The notes: a model not told the origin generated them from the sequence alone. A DNA stretch of 37,569 nt from Bacteroidales bacterium (GCA_012522535.1 JAAYKF010000003.1:1-37569); one strand, 5' to 3'. Positions 1 to 9,171 are shown, counted from the first letter of the stretch. Made by a program: numbers and translations.

Positions 1-64
1 CGGATGTTTTGATTTCTTTTTCATATATACCTAATTAGGTAGTGCAAAGTAAACACAAAAAAAC

Positions 65-85
65 CGAATAAACAAGCTTTATTCG
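65..85. terminator. Hairpin terminator, possibly bidirectional
   Basis: CGAATAAA-caagc-TTTATTCG, 8-bp perfect stem, followed by ATTTTTTTT on + and by a T-rich run on -. Confidence 0.6.
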
Positions 86-152
86 ATTTTTTTTATGATA
101 ATTACCTAATTTTTGTTAGGGTTTGGGAATAAGTTACGATATGGTAAAAAAT

Positions 153-190
153 AAAAGAAGCAAAATTCAGAAATAAATTTTGCTTCTTTT
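153..190 (-). terminator. Intrinsic terminator downstream of CDS 208-798 (-)
   Basis: AAAAGAAGCAAAATT (153-167) / AATTTTGCTTCTTTT (176-190), 15-bp perfect arms, 8-nt loop; T-rich tract follows on the - strand; 18 nt after the stop. Confidence 0.75.
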
Positions 191-207
191 GTTCTTTATT
201 TTCAATA

Positions 208-798
208 TTACAATAAAAATAGTAGTAATAACCAAGTAGCAGAACTACCTGCATAGCTTATCCATACTTTTTTCTTTTTTGCTTTGTGAGCCTCTTTTAC
301 ATATGCCTGATTATAGTCATAGTTTTTCATCAACTCTGCATCTGGGAAATTTAAGTTTTTCTCTGACGGTTCAATAGAGGAAAAAACTGCTGCTGGAATA
401 ACACCAAGCACTGGTGAAGTTAAAATAGTTATGGCAGAAGTCCAACCAGCTCCTGACCTTCTTCCTTTATAGTTCAATTTAGAATCTATTTGCCCTTTCA
501 TTCTCATATCTTCCGCTGAAGAAGTTGAGGTTGAGGTTGAAATAGGGTTTGATTCTTTTACTTCATCAAAAATATCTTTTGTTCCATTTTCATACCGCAC
601 CATTAAAATATCAGATTTTAATAAAGTATATGTTGGACCTTCTTGATTGCTATAAAGTTTATATTTAACTTCAGAATGGCTTATTTCTAAAACCTTTGTT
701 TGAATATCTTCGCCTGATTTTTTAGTTATTATATCCTGCGAAAACACTATATTATTTATAGCTAATAATGCTATTATTGTAAAAAATATTCTTTTCAT
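208..798 (-). CDS. Secreted/exported hypothetical protein, Bacteroidetes type
   Basis: 196 aa ORF with N-terminal signal peptide (MKRIFFTIIALLAINNIVFSQ); 'DIITKKSGEDIQTKVLEI' motif resembles common Bacteroidetes exported proteins; C-terminal hydrophobic segment. Confidence 0.7.
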   Translation of the reverse strand: MKRIFFTIIALLAINNIVFSQDIITKKSGEDIQTKVLEISHSEVKYKLYSNQEGPTYTLLKSDILMVRYENGTKDIFDEVKESNPISTSTSTSSAEDMRMKGQIDSKLNYKGRRSGAGWTSAITILTSPVLGVIPAAVFSSIEPSEKNLNFPDAELMKNYDYNQAYVKEAHKAKKKKVWISYAGSSATWLLLLFLL

Positions 799-810
799 AA
801 TACTTTGTTT

Positions 811-1350
811 TTAAAAGATTTCTTCTTGTTTATCTACTAAATTAAAAGCTTTAGATACTTCTTCATAATCGGTAAAATCTACGTTTGGGTTAGTATATAT
901 TATTTTAGATCTAATCAAAACAAACTTAAATCCTCTTGTATGTGAAGAGTTGAATGGCGAACTACCATCGGATTTTTCAGCATTTATATACATTAAACCA
1001 TTGTTGTCTGAAAACTCTGCAAACCAATTTATATCATAATAATCTTCTTTAAATGGAAGAGCTACCCAAAACTGCTCGCCTCCTAATTTTTCATATAGAT
1101 AATATGTTAATACCACATCACCTCTTTCAAAATAAGGCGTTATTCCGCTATAAGTTGCAAACGTAAAGCCAGCATTAAAAGTTATATTTTGTGAGAATAC
1201 TTTTGGTTGATTGTCATATACTGTTGAATTAGTGGCATAACCATATAAATCTTCATGTTTTAAATATTCAGACATATCTTTTTTACATCCAGCAAATATT
1301 GCTATAATAGCAAAAAAAACTCCCATTAATAAAATTTTATTTTTTTTCAT
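811..1350 (-). CDS. Putative lipoprotein of unknown function
   Basis: 179 aa ORF; lipobox-like N-terminus (LLMGVFFAIIAIFAGCKKD); upstream of and co-oriented with 208-798 (12-nt gap). Confidence 0.7.
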   Translation of the reverse strand: MKKNKILLMGVFFAIIAIFAGCKKDMSEYLKHEDLYGYATNSTVYDNQPKVFSQNITFNAGFTFATYSGITPYFERGDVVLTYYLYEKLGGEQFWVALPFKEDYYDINWFAEFSDNNGLMYINAEKSDGSSPFNSSHTRGFKFVLIRSKIIYTNPNVDFTDYEEVSKAFNLVDKQEEIF

Positions 1351-1574
1351 TTTTAAAAGTTTAAATTTATAATTTTTATTATTCGTGTGACTTTTCGAAT
1401 ATCGCCCCGTTTTTACTGGTTTCTGGACTCCTTTTTTTTGAATTACTATTCTGCGTCACGGAGGCACTTTAGGTGGTAATTTTTTATTTGCTTTTTTTCT
1501 TTTCATTTGGACTTTAAAGTTTTGTGCCTTTGCATAGTCCCAAAAATAAAAAAACGTGGGACAATTGCTTACTC

Positions 1575-1687
1575 GTAACCGAGGGAGTCCAAGCCCTGAA
1601 CAACAGAGTAAAGCAAAAGCCCACGCCATAGCGTGAGCATTTAACTAAACTTCCCTGTTGTTCCCTAAATTTGGACTTTTCGGTTAC
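1575..1687. repeat. Long interrupted inverted repeat with inner hairpin (candidate structured RNA or non-autonomous element)
   Basis: GTAACCGA 1575-1582/TCGGTTAC 1680-1687; AGTCCAA 1586-1592/TTGGACT 1671-1677; GAACAACAG 1598-1606/CTGTTGTTC 1655-1663; inner CACGC-CATA-GCGTG 1622-1635. No ORF covers it. Confidence 0.65.
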
Positions 1688-1787
1688 AGGTAGCGTAGCA
1701 AACGCAATATTTTATACTAATTTAATTTATCTCATTCAATTTTATTTGGTTTCAATTATATTACCTTGCAATATTAAATAATATTAC

Positions 1788-1841
1788 AACAAACTGCAAG
1801 TATATTTTAATAAAATTATTAAAATATACTTGCAGTTTGTT
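1788..1841. terminator. Very long perfect hairpin, likely terminator of the nadA-MORN unit (-)
   Basis: AACAAACTGCAAGTATATTTTAATAA-aa-TTATTAAAATATACTTGCAGTTTGTT, 26-bp perfect arms with 2-nt centre, about 55 nt downstream of the 1897-3423 stop. Confidence 0.65.
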
Positions 1842-1896
1842 TTTGCTATCCTTATTTGATTTTAAAATTGAGTTTTAATAATATAAAAATCCTCAA

Positions 1897-3423
1897 CTAA
1901 TCTTCCAAAGTTTCGGGCAATTCGGGAATAATTTTTGTGCTGTCGTAGCTTATTTCAACGCCTTTGCGATAGGTAACACGCAAAAACATTTCGCCACTTT
2001 CGTCAAAATATTGCCATACTCCATGCTTGCGACCAAGGATATATCTTCCCGACTCTTTTAATTTTCCATTAAACCAATACGATTTGTATGAACCATCGGG
2101 ATTGTCATCATTAAAAGTGGTTTCGTACGATTTATTTCCGTTTTTATAAGTTCCTTTCCAAGCTCCATTTCTTAAGCCTTCGAAATATTTTCCCTCTTCC
2201 ACAAAATCGCCATGCACTTCTGTCCAATTACCCTCTTGTTCATTATCTTGGTAAACTCCTTTCGACAAAACATTTCCATCTTCGTCATACTCCACAAACT
2301 CTCCCTCCAATTTTCCCAACTCATAGTTTGCTTCGCGAAGTGGCTTAGAATTTTCGTAATACCAAAACCATTCCCCTACTCTACGCCCCTGATTATCATA
2401 TGTTCCCTCTATTTCTAATTGTCCATTGGGTAAATAATATTTCCACTTTCCAACAGGTCTGGAATCCACATAATTTCCTTCTGCTTTTAAAACATTTCTC
2501 TTATATAGCTCTTTCCAAGGTCCCTGTTTTTTGCCATCTAAATCGATTATCCCAATTCCCAAAAGTTCACCCTCATAAAAGAGATAACTCTCTATAACTT
2601 CGCCTTTTGGCGAATATTCGCGTCTTACACCGTGAGGTTTTCCTTGGTAGTAAGTTTGAATTACCTTTTGACGACCATTTTTGTAATAGTCAACACGTGT
2701 TTCCAAAACTCTCGTCTCCTCAACACCCTCAACTATTTCGCCATTATTATATTTTTCTAAACTTATCAAATTGCCCTCTTCATCATAATATTTGAAAAAA
2801 CCATCTTTTTTATCATTCAAATAAAAACCCTCTTCCTTGAGAATATCATTGGCATAAAAAATCTTCCACAAACCTTGTTTAAATCCACTTTGATCTTTTC
2901 TATTTATATGTTCGCGGCGAAGAATATAACCTCTTTTATATTCTAAAATAGAAATTATTGTACCTTCGGAATCATACTCTTTTGCTATGCCCTCCTCCAC
3001 CCCATCAACAAAAGGAATTTCTTTTATTAGATGATTATCTTTATCGAAATGCTTTTCGTTTCCTTGTTTTAAATCATCTATAAAACTTTCTAAAATTCTA
3101 TCTCCATTGGGTTTAAAAGTGGTTTTAATTCCATCTTTTTTGTCGTTTTTATAATTCAACGACATATATAATTCACCTTCAGAATTGTAGAATTTCCACT
3201 CTCCATCCAAAAGTCCATCTTTTCTATTTCCCTCCGAAACCAAAACACCATTTTCGTTATAGCTTTTCCAGTAAGCATCTGGTTTTCCGTCTTTTAGATA
3301 ACCTTCACTGGATTTTACGCCATTGGCGTGATAAAAAATATTATAACCATTAGGATCTATGGTTTGGCATATTAGCGATAAACTTAGAAAAATGAATATA
3401 GACAGATTTAGAAGTTTTTTCAT
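1897..3423 (-). CDS. MORN-repeat-variant (YwqK-like) exported protein
   Basis: 508 aa; signal peptide then many repeats of the form 'G.W..Y..NG.L..EG.Y..G'; typical of toxin-antitoxin-labelled YwqK/MORN variant proteins. Confidence 0.85.
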   Translation of the reverse strand: MKKLLNLSIFIFLSLSLICQTIDPNGYNIFYHANGVKSSEGYLKDGKPDAYWKSYNENGVLVSEGNRKDGLLDGEWKFYNSEGELYMSLNYKNDKKDGIKTTFKPNGDRILESFIDDLKQGNEKHFDKDNHLIKEIPFVDGVEEGIAKEYDSEGTIISILEYKRGYILRREHINRKDQSGFKQGLWKIFYANDILKEEGFYLNDKKDGFFKYYDEEGNLISLEKYNNGEIVEGVEETRVLETRVDYYKNGRQKVIQTYYQGKPHGVRREYSPKGEVIESYLFYEGELLGIGIIDLDGKKQGPWKELYKRNVLKAEGNYVDSRPVGKWKYYLPNGQLEIEGTYDNQGRRVGEWFWYYENSKPLREANYELGKLEGEFVEYDEDGNVLSKGVYQDNEQEGNWTEVHGDFVEEGKYFEGLRNGAWKGTYKNGNKSYETTFNDDNPDGSYKSYWFNGKLKESGRYILGRKHGVWQYFDESGEMFLRVTYRKGVEISYDSTKIIPELPETLED

Positions 3424-3429
3424 ATAAGA

Positions 3430-4368
3430 TTATTTAGTTTTAAACGAGATATCAAACATTCTCAAAAGTGGAAGTTTTGCTTTTTCCATCAATTCATAAT
3501 CCAAATTTAACTCATTTGTCTCATTTTTCAAGCAGTCGACAATTTTTTCCAAAGAGTTTAGTTTCATGTATGGACAATCGTTGCAATTACAATTTTCGTC
3601 CGAAGGCAAAACTATAAATTCTTTATTGGGCGATGCTTTTTGCATTTGATATATAATACCAGTTTCGGTGGCAACTATATATTTTTGCGATTCATCTTTT
3701 TGTGTATATTCCAACATTGCTTTTGTGGAACCTATAAATTCTGCAAAATTCAAAATAACATCTTTACATTCGGGGTGTGCAATAACTTTTGCATCTGGAT
3801 GTTCTTGAACCAATTCCAACAATCTATCAGAATTTAATCTATCATGAACATGGCAAGCACCATCCCAAAGCACCATTTCTCTGCCAGTTTTACTATTTAT
3901 GTAGCTACCCAAATTTTTATCGGGAGCAAATATCAACTTTTGCTCTTTTGGAAAAGATTCAACCACATCAACTGCATTGCTGGATGTGCAAATAACTGTT
4001 GATAATGCTTTAATATCGGCACTACAATTTATGTATGAGATTACTTTGTGGTCGGGATGTTTTTTAAGAAATTTCTCAAAATCTTCTGCCGGATACGAAT
4101 CTGCCAATGAACAGTGAGATTCCAAATCTGGAACTAACACTTTTTTGTCGTGGTTTAATATTTTTGCTGTTTCTGCCATAAAGTTTACACCAGCAAAAAC
4201 TATTATATCTGCTTCAACATTTTGTGCAAAATGTGCCAAAGCTAAGCTGTCGCCAACAAAATCTGCCACTTCTTGAACTTCTGGTACTACGTAATAATGA
4301 GCTAAAATTATTGCATTTTTTTCTTTTTTCAACAATTCTATTTCATTAATAATATTATTATTTTTCAT
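3430..4368 (-). CDS. nadA: Quinolinate synthase NadA
   Basis: 312 aa; 'NAIILAHYYVVPEVQEVADFVGDSLALA', 'VFAGVNFMAETAKIL', 'DENCNCNDCPYMKLNSL' Fe-S motif. Confidence 0.95.
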   Translation of the reverse strand: MKNNNIINEIELLKKEKNAIILAHYYVVPEVQEVADFVGDSLALAHFAQNVEADIIVFAGVNFMAETAKILNHDKKVLVPDLESHCSLADSYPAEDFEKFLKKHPDHKVISYINCSADIKALSTVICTSSNAVDVVESFPKEQKLIFAPDKNLGSYINSKTGREMVLWDGACHVHDRLNSDRLLELVQEHPDAKVIAHPECKDVILNFAEFIGSTKAMLEYTQKDESQKYIVATETGIIYQMQKASPNKEFIVLPSDENCNCNDCPYMKLNSLEKIVDCLKNETNELNLDYELMEKAKLPLLRMFDISFKTK

Positions 4369-4454
4369 TTTAAAAAAAGTATTATTGTTATTATATGCTG
4401 TGAATTAGTGTATATTTTTATACGAAAATAATTGCTTTTTAATAAGTATGTGTT

Positions 4455-4710
4455 TTATCAACTACTTGTCAACTATTTTGTTTTTTATAACGTACTGATA
4501 TATAAATTAAAACTCCTTTTTATTAACTGAATTATTTTTTATTGTTTTTGATATATTTGATATTTTTAGTAAAAGTAAATACTTGATATTTTGTTCATAA
4601 ATAGCAAGTTTTCAACAAATGTAAGTGCTTTTTTTCAAACTTTCTACATTTTAAATATTTTTCAACATTTATCAACAATCTATTCACGCTTTATTCACTA
4701 ATTATGAACA
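4455..4710 (+). other. Cluster of DnaA-box-like 9-mers in AT-rich divergent intergenic region (candidate oriC)
   Basis: TTATCAACT 4455-4463, TTGTCAACT 4466-4474, TTTTCAACA 4609-4617, TTTTCAACA 4659-4667, TTATCAACA 4669-4677, TTATTCACT 4691-4699, TTATGAACA 4702-4710; same orientation, between divergent nadA and rpiB. Confidence 0.35.
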
Positions 4711-4738
4711 AAAACCATTAATTTTGTAGAAAAAAGAG

Positions 4739-5167
4739 ATGAAGATATATTTAGGTTCAGATCATGCAGGTTTTGCAATTAAGGAATTTGTGAAACAATT
4801 GCTTGAAAATAGAAAAATAGAGGTAATTGACAAGGGTGCTTTTTCATACGAAAGTGTAGATTATCCCGATTTTGCTCATAAAGTAGCAAAACATGTTGCC
4901 AACGACGAGGGTTTGGGAATATTAATTTGTGGCTCAGGAAATGGTATTTGTATGACAGCAAATAAACACAAAAAAATTAGAGCAGCACTCTGCTGGAATG
5001 CTGAAATGGCAAGCCTTGCAAAAGCTCACAATAATGCAAATATTTTATGTATGCCAGGTAAATATGTTACTACGCTTATGGCTGAAGAAATTGTAGATGC
5101 ATTTTTAAATACTATCTTTGAGGGTGGAAGACATCAAAATAGAATAAATAAAATTGATAATGAATAG
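4739..5167 (+). CDS. rpiB: Ribose-5-phosphate isomerase B
   Basis: 142 aa; 'MKIYLGSDHAGFAIKEFVKQLL', 'GILICGSGNGICMTANKHKKIRAALCWN' RpiB/LacAB signatures. Confidence 0.95.
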   Translation: MKIYLGSDHAGFAIKEFVKQLLENRKIEVIDKGAFSYESVDYPDFAHKVAKHVANDEGLGILICGSGNGICMTANKHKKIRAALCWNAEMASLAKAHNNANILCMPGKYVTTLMAEEIVDAFLNTIFEGGRHQNRINKIDNE

Positions 5168-5876
5168 TATTATTCTTAGTTCTAAGAAAAAAATAATCAA
5201 TCTTTTGAATGAATATCTTTTGGAGATTGATAAAAATGTAAAAAATAGTAAGCATGAGCTTCAATGGTTTTCCGATTCAAGTAAATTGGATTCGATACTA
5301 TTTAAAGAAAAGAGTGTTTATTATGTTGTTGAAGGCAATATAATAATATATATGGGTGATGAACTGAATAAAAAGGATAATACTTTTTTTATTTCGCCAC
5401 GAAATATATTGCTTTCTATGAATGAATTTTTTGAAATATTGAATTATAAGCCCATAAATTCTTCCTATCAAATTATAAATTTAAACACAAGTAAATCGAG
5501 ATATAGATTGGTGTTTTCTTTTACATCAATAGATGAGAAGTTTTTGAAAAATTTAGATTATCGAAAATTATATTATTGCATTGATTGTAATTTGTGTCAA
5601 ACTGTATGCCCAATTTCCAAAGTAATACCCGATTTTTATCCCATTGAAGATATTAAACGACAAATAATGGAAAAAAATATGGTTTCCGAACCTTTATGTA
5701 CCAGCTGTAAAGCTTGCGAAACAGTGTGTCCGGCAAACATAAAAATGTCTGAATATCTATTAAATTTAAAATTCAAAAAAGAAAAAACTTTCTTAGAACG
5801 TATCTTAATTATGCTGAATAATAAACCAAAATATCAAGAAAAGGTAAACAATTACATTAATAACAGGTTGAAATAG
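5154..5876 (+). CDS. HdrC-like 4Fe-4S dicluster ferredoxin protein with an unassigned N-terminal domain
   Basis: 240 aa; C-terminal 'CIDCNLCQTVCPISK' and 'CTSCKACETVCPANIKMSEYLLNLK' 4Fe-4S motifs; overlaps rpiB by 14 nt. Confidence 0.8.
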   Translation: MIMNSIILSSKKKIINLLNEYLLEIDKNVKNSKHELQWFSDSSKLDSILFKEKSVYYVVEGNIIIYMGDELNKKDNTFFISPRNILLSMNEFFEILNYKPINSSYQIINLNTSKSRYRLVFSFTSIDEKFLKNLDYRKLYYCIDCNLCQTVCPISKVIPDFYPIEDIKRQIMEKNMVSEPLCTSCKACETVCPANIKMSEYLLNLKFKKEKTFLERILIMLNNKPKYQEKVNNYINNRLK

Positions 5877-5877
5877 A

Positions 5878-8800
5878 GTGAAGAAGAAATCATTTATTAA
5901 AGAGTTTTATAGTGCAGAAAAAAAAGTAAGACTTTATCCCTTTTATTTTAATATTGCAAAAGGAATCTTAATCTATGCACTATTATTTTTCTTAATAATA
6001 AATCTTGAGCTTTTTTTATATCTTTCTCCAAGTATAAAAATCACCTTTTTTATACTATTTTTCATTAGTGCTGTTTTCTATTTTGTTGATAATTATATCT
6101 ATTTCAAAAAGAAAAAAATATATAAATCAAAAAAAATCAAATCCAATTTCAGAATATTTGAAATAATACAAAATACTTTTCAACTATTTGAACTACAAGG
6201 AGTTACATATTATTCCAACGATTTAATAAATTCAGCAATTGATGAAAAAAGCGAAAAATTAAACCTTGAATTGCAAGATACTGAGTATGTTAAACATACC
6301 AGAAAAAGACGAAGACGCTCGCTATATTTATTACTTATTTCGCTTTTAATATTTTTAATTCCATTGTTTTCAAAGGAGTATAAAAGTGCCTTGGACAGAA
6401 CCATAGATATCACTACAAAATATCAAAAACCATTATCTTATAGCATAGAAATTATAAATGATAATTTTGAAGTTTATAGAAATGAAAACTTTAGCCTTGA
6501 AATTGAATTGAAGGGAGAAAAATATCCAAGCGAAATTTTTATACGATCAAATAATAAATTAAATAAATTCAAAAAAGTGAAAAATAATAAATTCACTTAC
6601 GAATTTATAAATATTCGCGAGAATATTGACTTTACCATAGAAACCGATGAATATATTTCTCAAATTCACACCATAAACATTATAGATAAAGCCAAAATTT
6701 TACATTATAAAATGTACTTAAGTTATCCAGATTATTTGCAAAGAGAAAATGAGGTGGAGGAGAATATAAATAATATTAGTGTACCTTTTGGCACCAATAT
6801 TCGATTTGAAATATTGGCAGATAATGCTGATAAATTTGTCTTGAATGACTTGGATAAAAACGTAGAAATTCAAAAAAACAATAATGTTTATACCCATAAA
6901 TCAATTTTTATTGAGAATATAGATTTGTTTTTTACTGCTCACAATAACACCAATAGTTTTATAGATTCGCTTGAAATTTTTGTGAAAGTTATTGATGATG
7001 AGTATCCAAAAATCAATCTTATGGCTTATCAGGATTCACTTTATGATAATGTAATTTATCTTTTAGGACAAGCTAATGATGATTATGGATTGACTAAACT
7101 AAATTTGATATTTGATATTTTTGAAGATGAAAATGATGATAAAACAGAGACTTATACAGTTCCAATTCCAGTGGAAAATAACTCTTTGATGTATAATTTA
7201 AGTGAAATAATAAATCTTTTAAATTATGTTGATACTCTTCCACGACGCGTTGATATTTATGCAGAAGTGTTTGATAATGATAGAATTAGGTTGTTCAAAA
7301 AATCAGTTTCTCAAAAACATAGTTTTATATTTAAAACTTTAGAAGAGAAGCAAAAAGAGTTGGAAAAACAAAAGGATGAAAATATAAGTTCTCTCTCGGA
7401 AATGTCTAAGGAAGCTGACGAATTGGAAAAGGAGCTTGAAGACTTGAAAAATTTCCTAAAAACAGAAACAAAAAAAGATTGGAAAACTCAAAAGAAAATT
7501 GAAGAACTTCAAAAACGCTATGAAGAGCTTAAAGAAAAAACCGATAAGCTAAATAGCCAAATGGATCAAAATCCATTGGAACAGCTCAAAAGCGATGAAC
7601 AGAAATCCACTGAAAAGATGTTAAAAGAGACCCTTGAAGAGGAGATGAAATCTATTTTGGAAGAATTGGAAAATATGCTTAAAGAGGACAAAATTGATAA
7701 ACTTCGCGACCAAATTGATAAAATCAAAGAGAGAAATGATTTTATGAAAAATACAATGGAGATGAGTGCCGAAGATATGAAGCAACAACAATTTGAAGAT
7801 AAATTAGATGAAATTATTGACAAATTAAAAGATATAAATGAGCAGCAAAAAGATTTGAATAAAGAGGTAAATACAAAAGAAAATGTTCAGAACAATTTAG
7901 AAAAGCAGAAAGATATTCAAAAGCAATTTGAGTCGCTTAAAAAGGATATTAATCAGCTTGAAAAGCTCAATAAAAGCATGGAGCGTCCTAATAATTTAAT
8001 GGATACTCAACAGGAGCAGAGCGAAATAGATGAATCATTGGAAAATTCCATTGAAAACTTGGAGGATAATAAGCTTAATAAAGCTGGGCAAAATCAGAAA
8101 AGTACTCAAGAAAAGATGCAAGATTTATTAAATAAAATGGAGGAAAATCGCGATGATATGGCAGACGATAATCTTGCGGAAGATATTGAAGCAGTTAGAG
8201 AGTTGCTTAAAAACCTTATAAATATAAGTTTTATGCAAGAGGAGTTGATGAAAGATATTAAAAGAATTAAACTTATAGACCCTAAATTCAACACTTTAGT
8301 CAAAGAACAGCAACATATTGAAAATCAATATTATATAATTGGTGATACTCTAAAATCATTAGCTAAACGACAACCGCAGGTGAGAAATTATGTTCTTAAG
8401 GAGTATAATTTAATAAGTCAGAATTTGAGTGGTTTGGTGGATATAATGTTGGATAAGAAAATTGGTGAAGCTGGTAGGCGTCAACAATTTATAATGACTT
8501 CCACCAATAATTTAGCCTTGATGTTAGCTGAATCTTTAAAGAATATGCGTATGCAACAGAGCAGTAGTTCATCCTCTTCAAAAGATAAACAAAACAGTGA
8601 TAATCAGTGTGATAGCACAGGAAAGTCAAAAAAGAAAAAAGGCAAACCTCAACTCCCAGATATTAATAAACTCCAAGAACAGCTAAGTGAGATGATTAAA
8701 AGTGCTGGAGAAAAGATTAGCGAAGGTCAGGGTTCCCAGATGAGTGAGGAATTGGCACGTTTAGCTGCCCAGCAAGAGGCAATTAGGAAAATGTTACAAG

Positions 8801-9171
8801 ACTATTTAGAAGGTTTAAAAGATGAGGGTGCAGCTGCTGGCATGGATGGAAAATTGGATAGAATTTTAAAAGAGATGAATCAGATAGAGAGAGATATTCT
8901 CAATAGAAATATCAATCCAACAACCATAAATAGACTTAGAAATATTCAAACCAGACTTTTGGAATCTGAGAAAGCTGAAATAGAAAGAGAGAAGGAAGAG
9001 AAGCGTAAATCTCGTGAAGCAGAAGACTTTGTACCCAACAACATGGATATGCTTGAGATTATTGAAAAATACAAATTAAACCAGCAAGAACTCTTAAAAC
9101 AGAATCCCATAAAATTAAAAAAATACTATAAAGACAAAGTTTCGGATTATTTTCTTAATTTTGAGAATTAA
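5878..9171 (+). CDS. Large membrane-anchored coiled-coil protein, probable DUF4175 family (GTG start)
   Basis: 1097 aa; N-terminal TM segments, beta-rich extracytoplasmic part, then a long Glu/Lys/Gln coiled coil and Ser run; architecture matches Bacteroidetes DUF4175 proteins. Confidence 0.75.
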   Translation: MKKKSFIKEFYSAEKKVRLYPFYFNIAKGILIYALLFFLIINLELFLYLSPSIKITFFILFFISAVFYFVDNYIYFKKKKIYKSKKIKSNFRIFEIIQNTFQLFELQGVTYYSNDLINSAIDEKSEKLNLELQDTEYVKHTRKRRRRSLYLLLISLLIFLIPLFSKEYKSALDRTIDITTKYQKPLSYSIEIINDNFEVYRNENFSLEIELKGEKYPSEIFIRSNNKLNKFKKVKNNKFTYEFINIRENIDFTIETDEYISQIHTINIIDKAKILHYKMYLSYPDYLQRENEVEENINNISVPFGTNIRFEILADNADKFVLNDLDKNVEIQKNNNVYTHKSIFIENIDLFFTAHNNTNSFIDSLEIFVKVIDDEYPKINLMAYQDSLYDNVIYLLGQANDDYGLTKLNLIFDIFEDENDDKTETYTVPIPVENNSLMYNLSEIINLLNYVDTLPRRVDIYAEVFDNDRIRLFKKSVSQKHSFIFKTLEEKQKELEKQKDENISSLSEMSKEADELEKELEDLKNFLKTETKKDWKTQKKIEELQKRYEELKEKTDKLNSQMDQNPLEQLKSDEQKSTEKMLKETLEEEMKSILEELENMLKEDKIDKLRDQIDKIKERNDFMKNTMEMSAEDMKQQQFEDKLDEIIDKLKDINEQQKDLNKEVNTKENVQNNLEKQKDIQKQFESLKKDINQLEKLNKSMERPNNLMDTQQEQSEIDESLENSIENLEDNKLNKAGQNQKSTQEKMQDLLNKMEENRDDMADDNLAEDIEAVRELLKNLINISFMQEELMKDIKRIKLIDPKFNTLVKEQQHIENQYYIIGDTLKSLAKRQPQVRNYVLKEYNLISQNLSGLVDIMLDKKIGEAGRRQQFIMTSTNNLALMLAESLKNMRMQQSSSSSSSKDKQNSDNQCDSTGKSKKKKGKPQLPDINKLQEQLSEMIKSAGEKISEGQGSQMSEELARLAAQQEAIRKMLQDYLEGLKDEGAAAGMDGKLDRILKEMNQIERDILNRNINPTTINRLRNIQTRLLESEKAEIEREKEEKRKSREAEDFVPNNMDMLEIIEKYKLNQQELLKQNPIKLKKYYKDKVSDYFLNFEN

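Noticed and set aside
1575-1687. Integron attC site hypothesis for the inverted repeat
   Set aside because: Outer ends (GTAACCG/CGGTTAC) do not follow the RYYYAAC...GTTRRRY layout and no integrase or cassette is nearby.
1351-1896. Retron or DGR non-coding RNA hypothesis
   Set aside because: No reverse transcriptase ORF anywhere in the window.
2695-2704. AACACGTGTT as an additional parS
   Set aside because: Shares only the CACGTG core; flanks do not match the 16-bp consensus and it is inside a CDS.
2212-2795. Three plus-strand ORFs (62-68 aa) within the MORN gene
   Set aside because: Antisense to a well-supported repeat protein; low-complexity translations, best explained as shadow ORFs.
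1897-3423. Toxin-antitoxin system suggested by the YwqK/MORN label
   Set aside because: No toxin partner adjacent; neighbours are nadA and a terminator. The label is a family-name artefact.
7566-8303. Ser/Ile-rich minus-strand ORFs inside the coiled-coil gene
   Set aside because: Antisense shadows of Lys/Glu-rich coding sequence.
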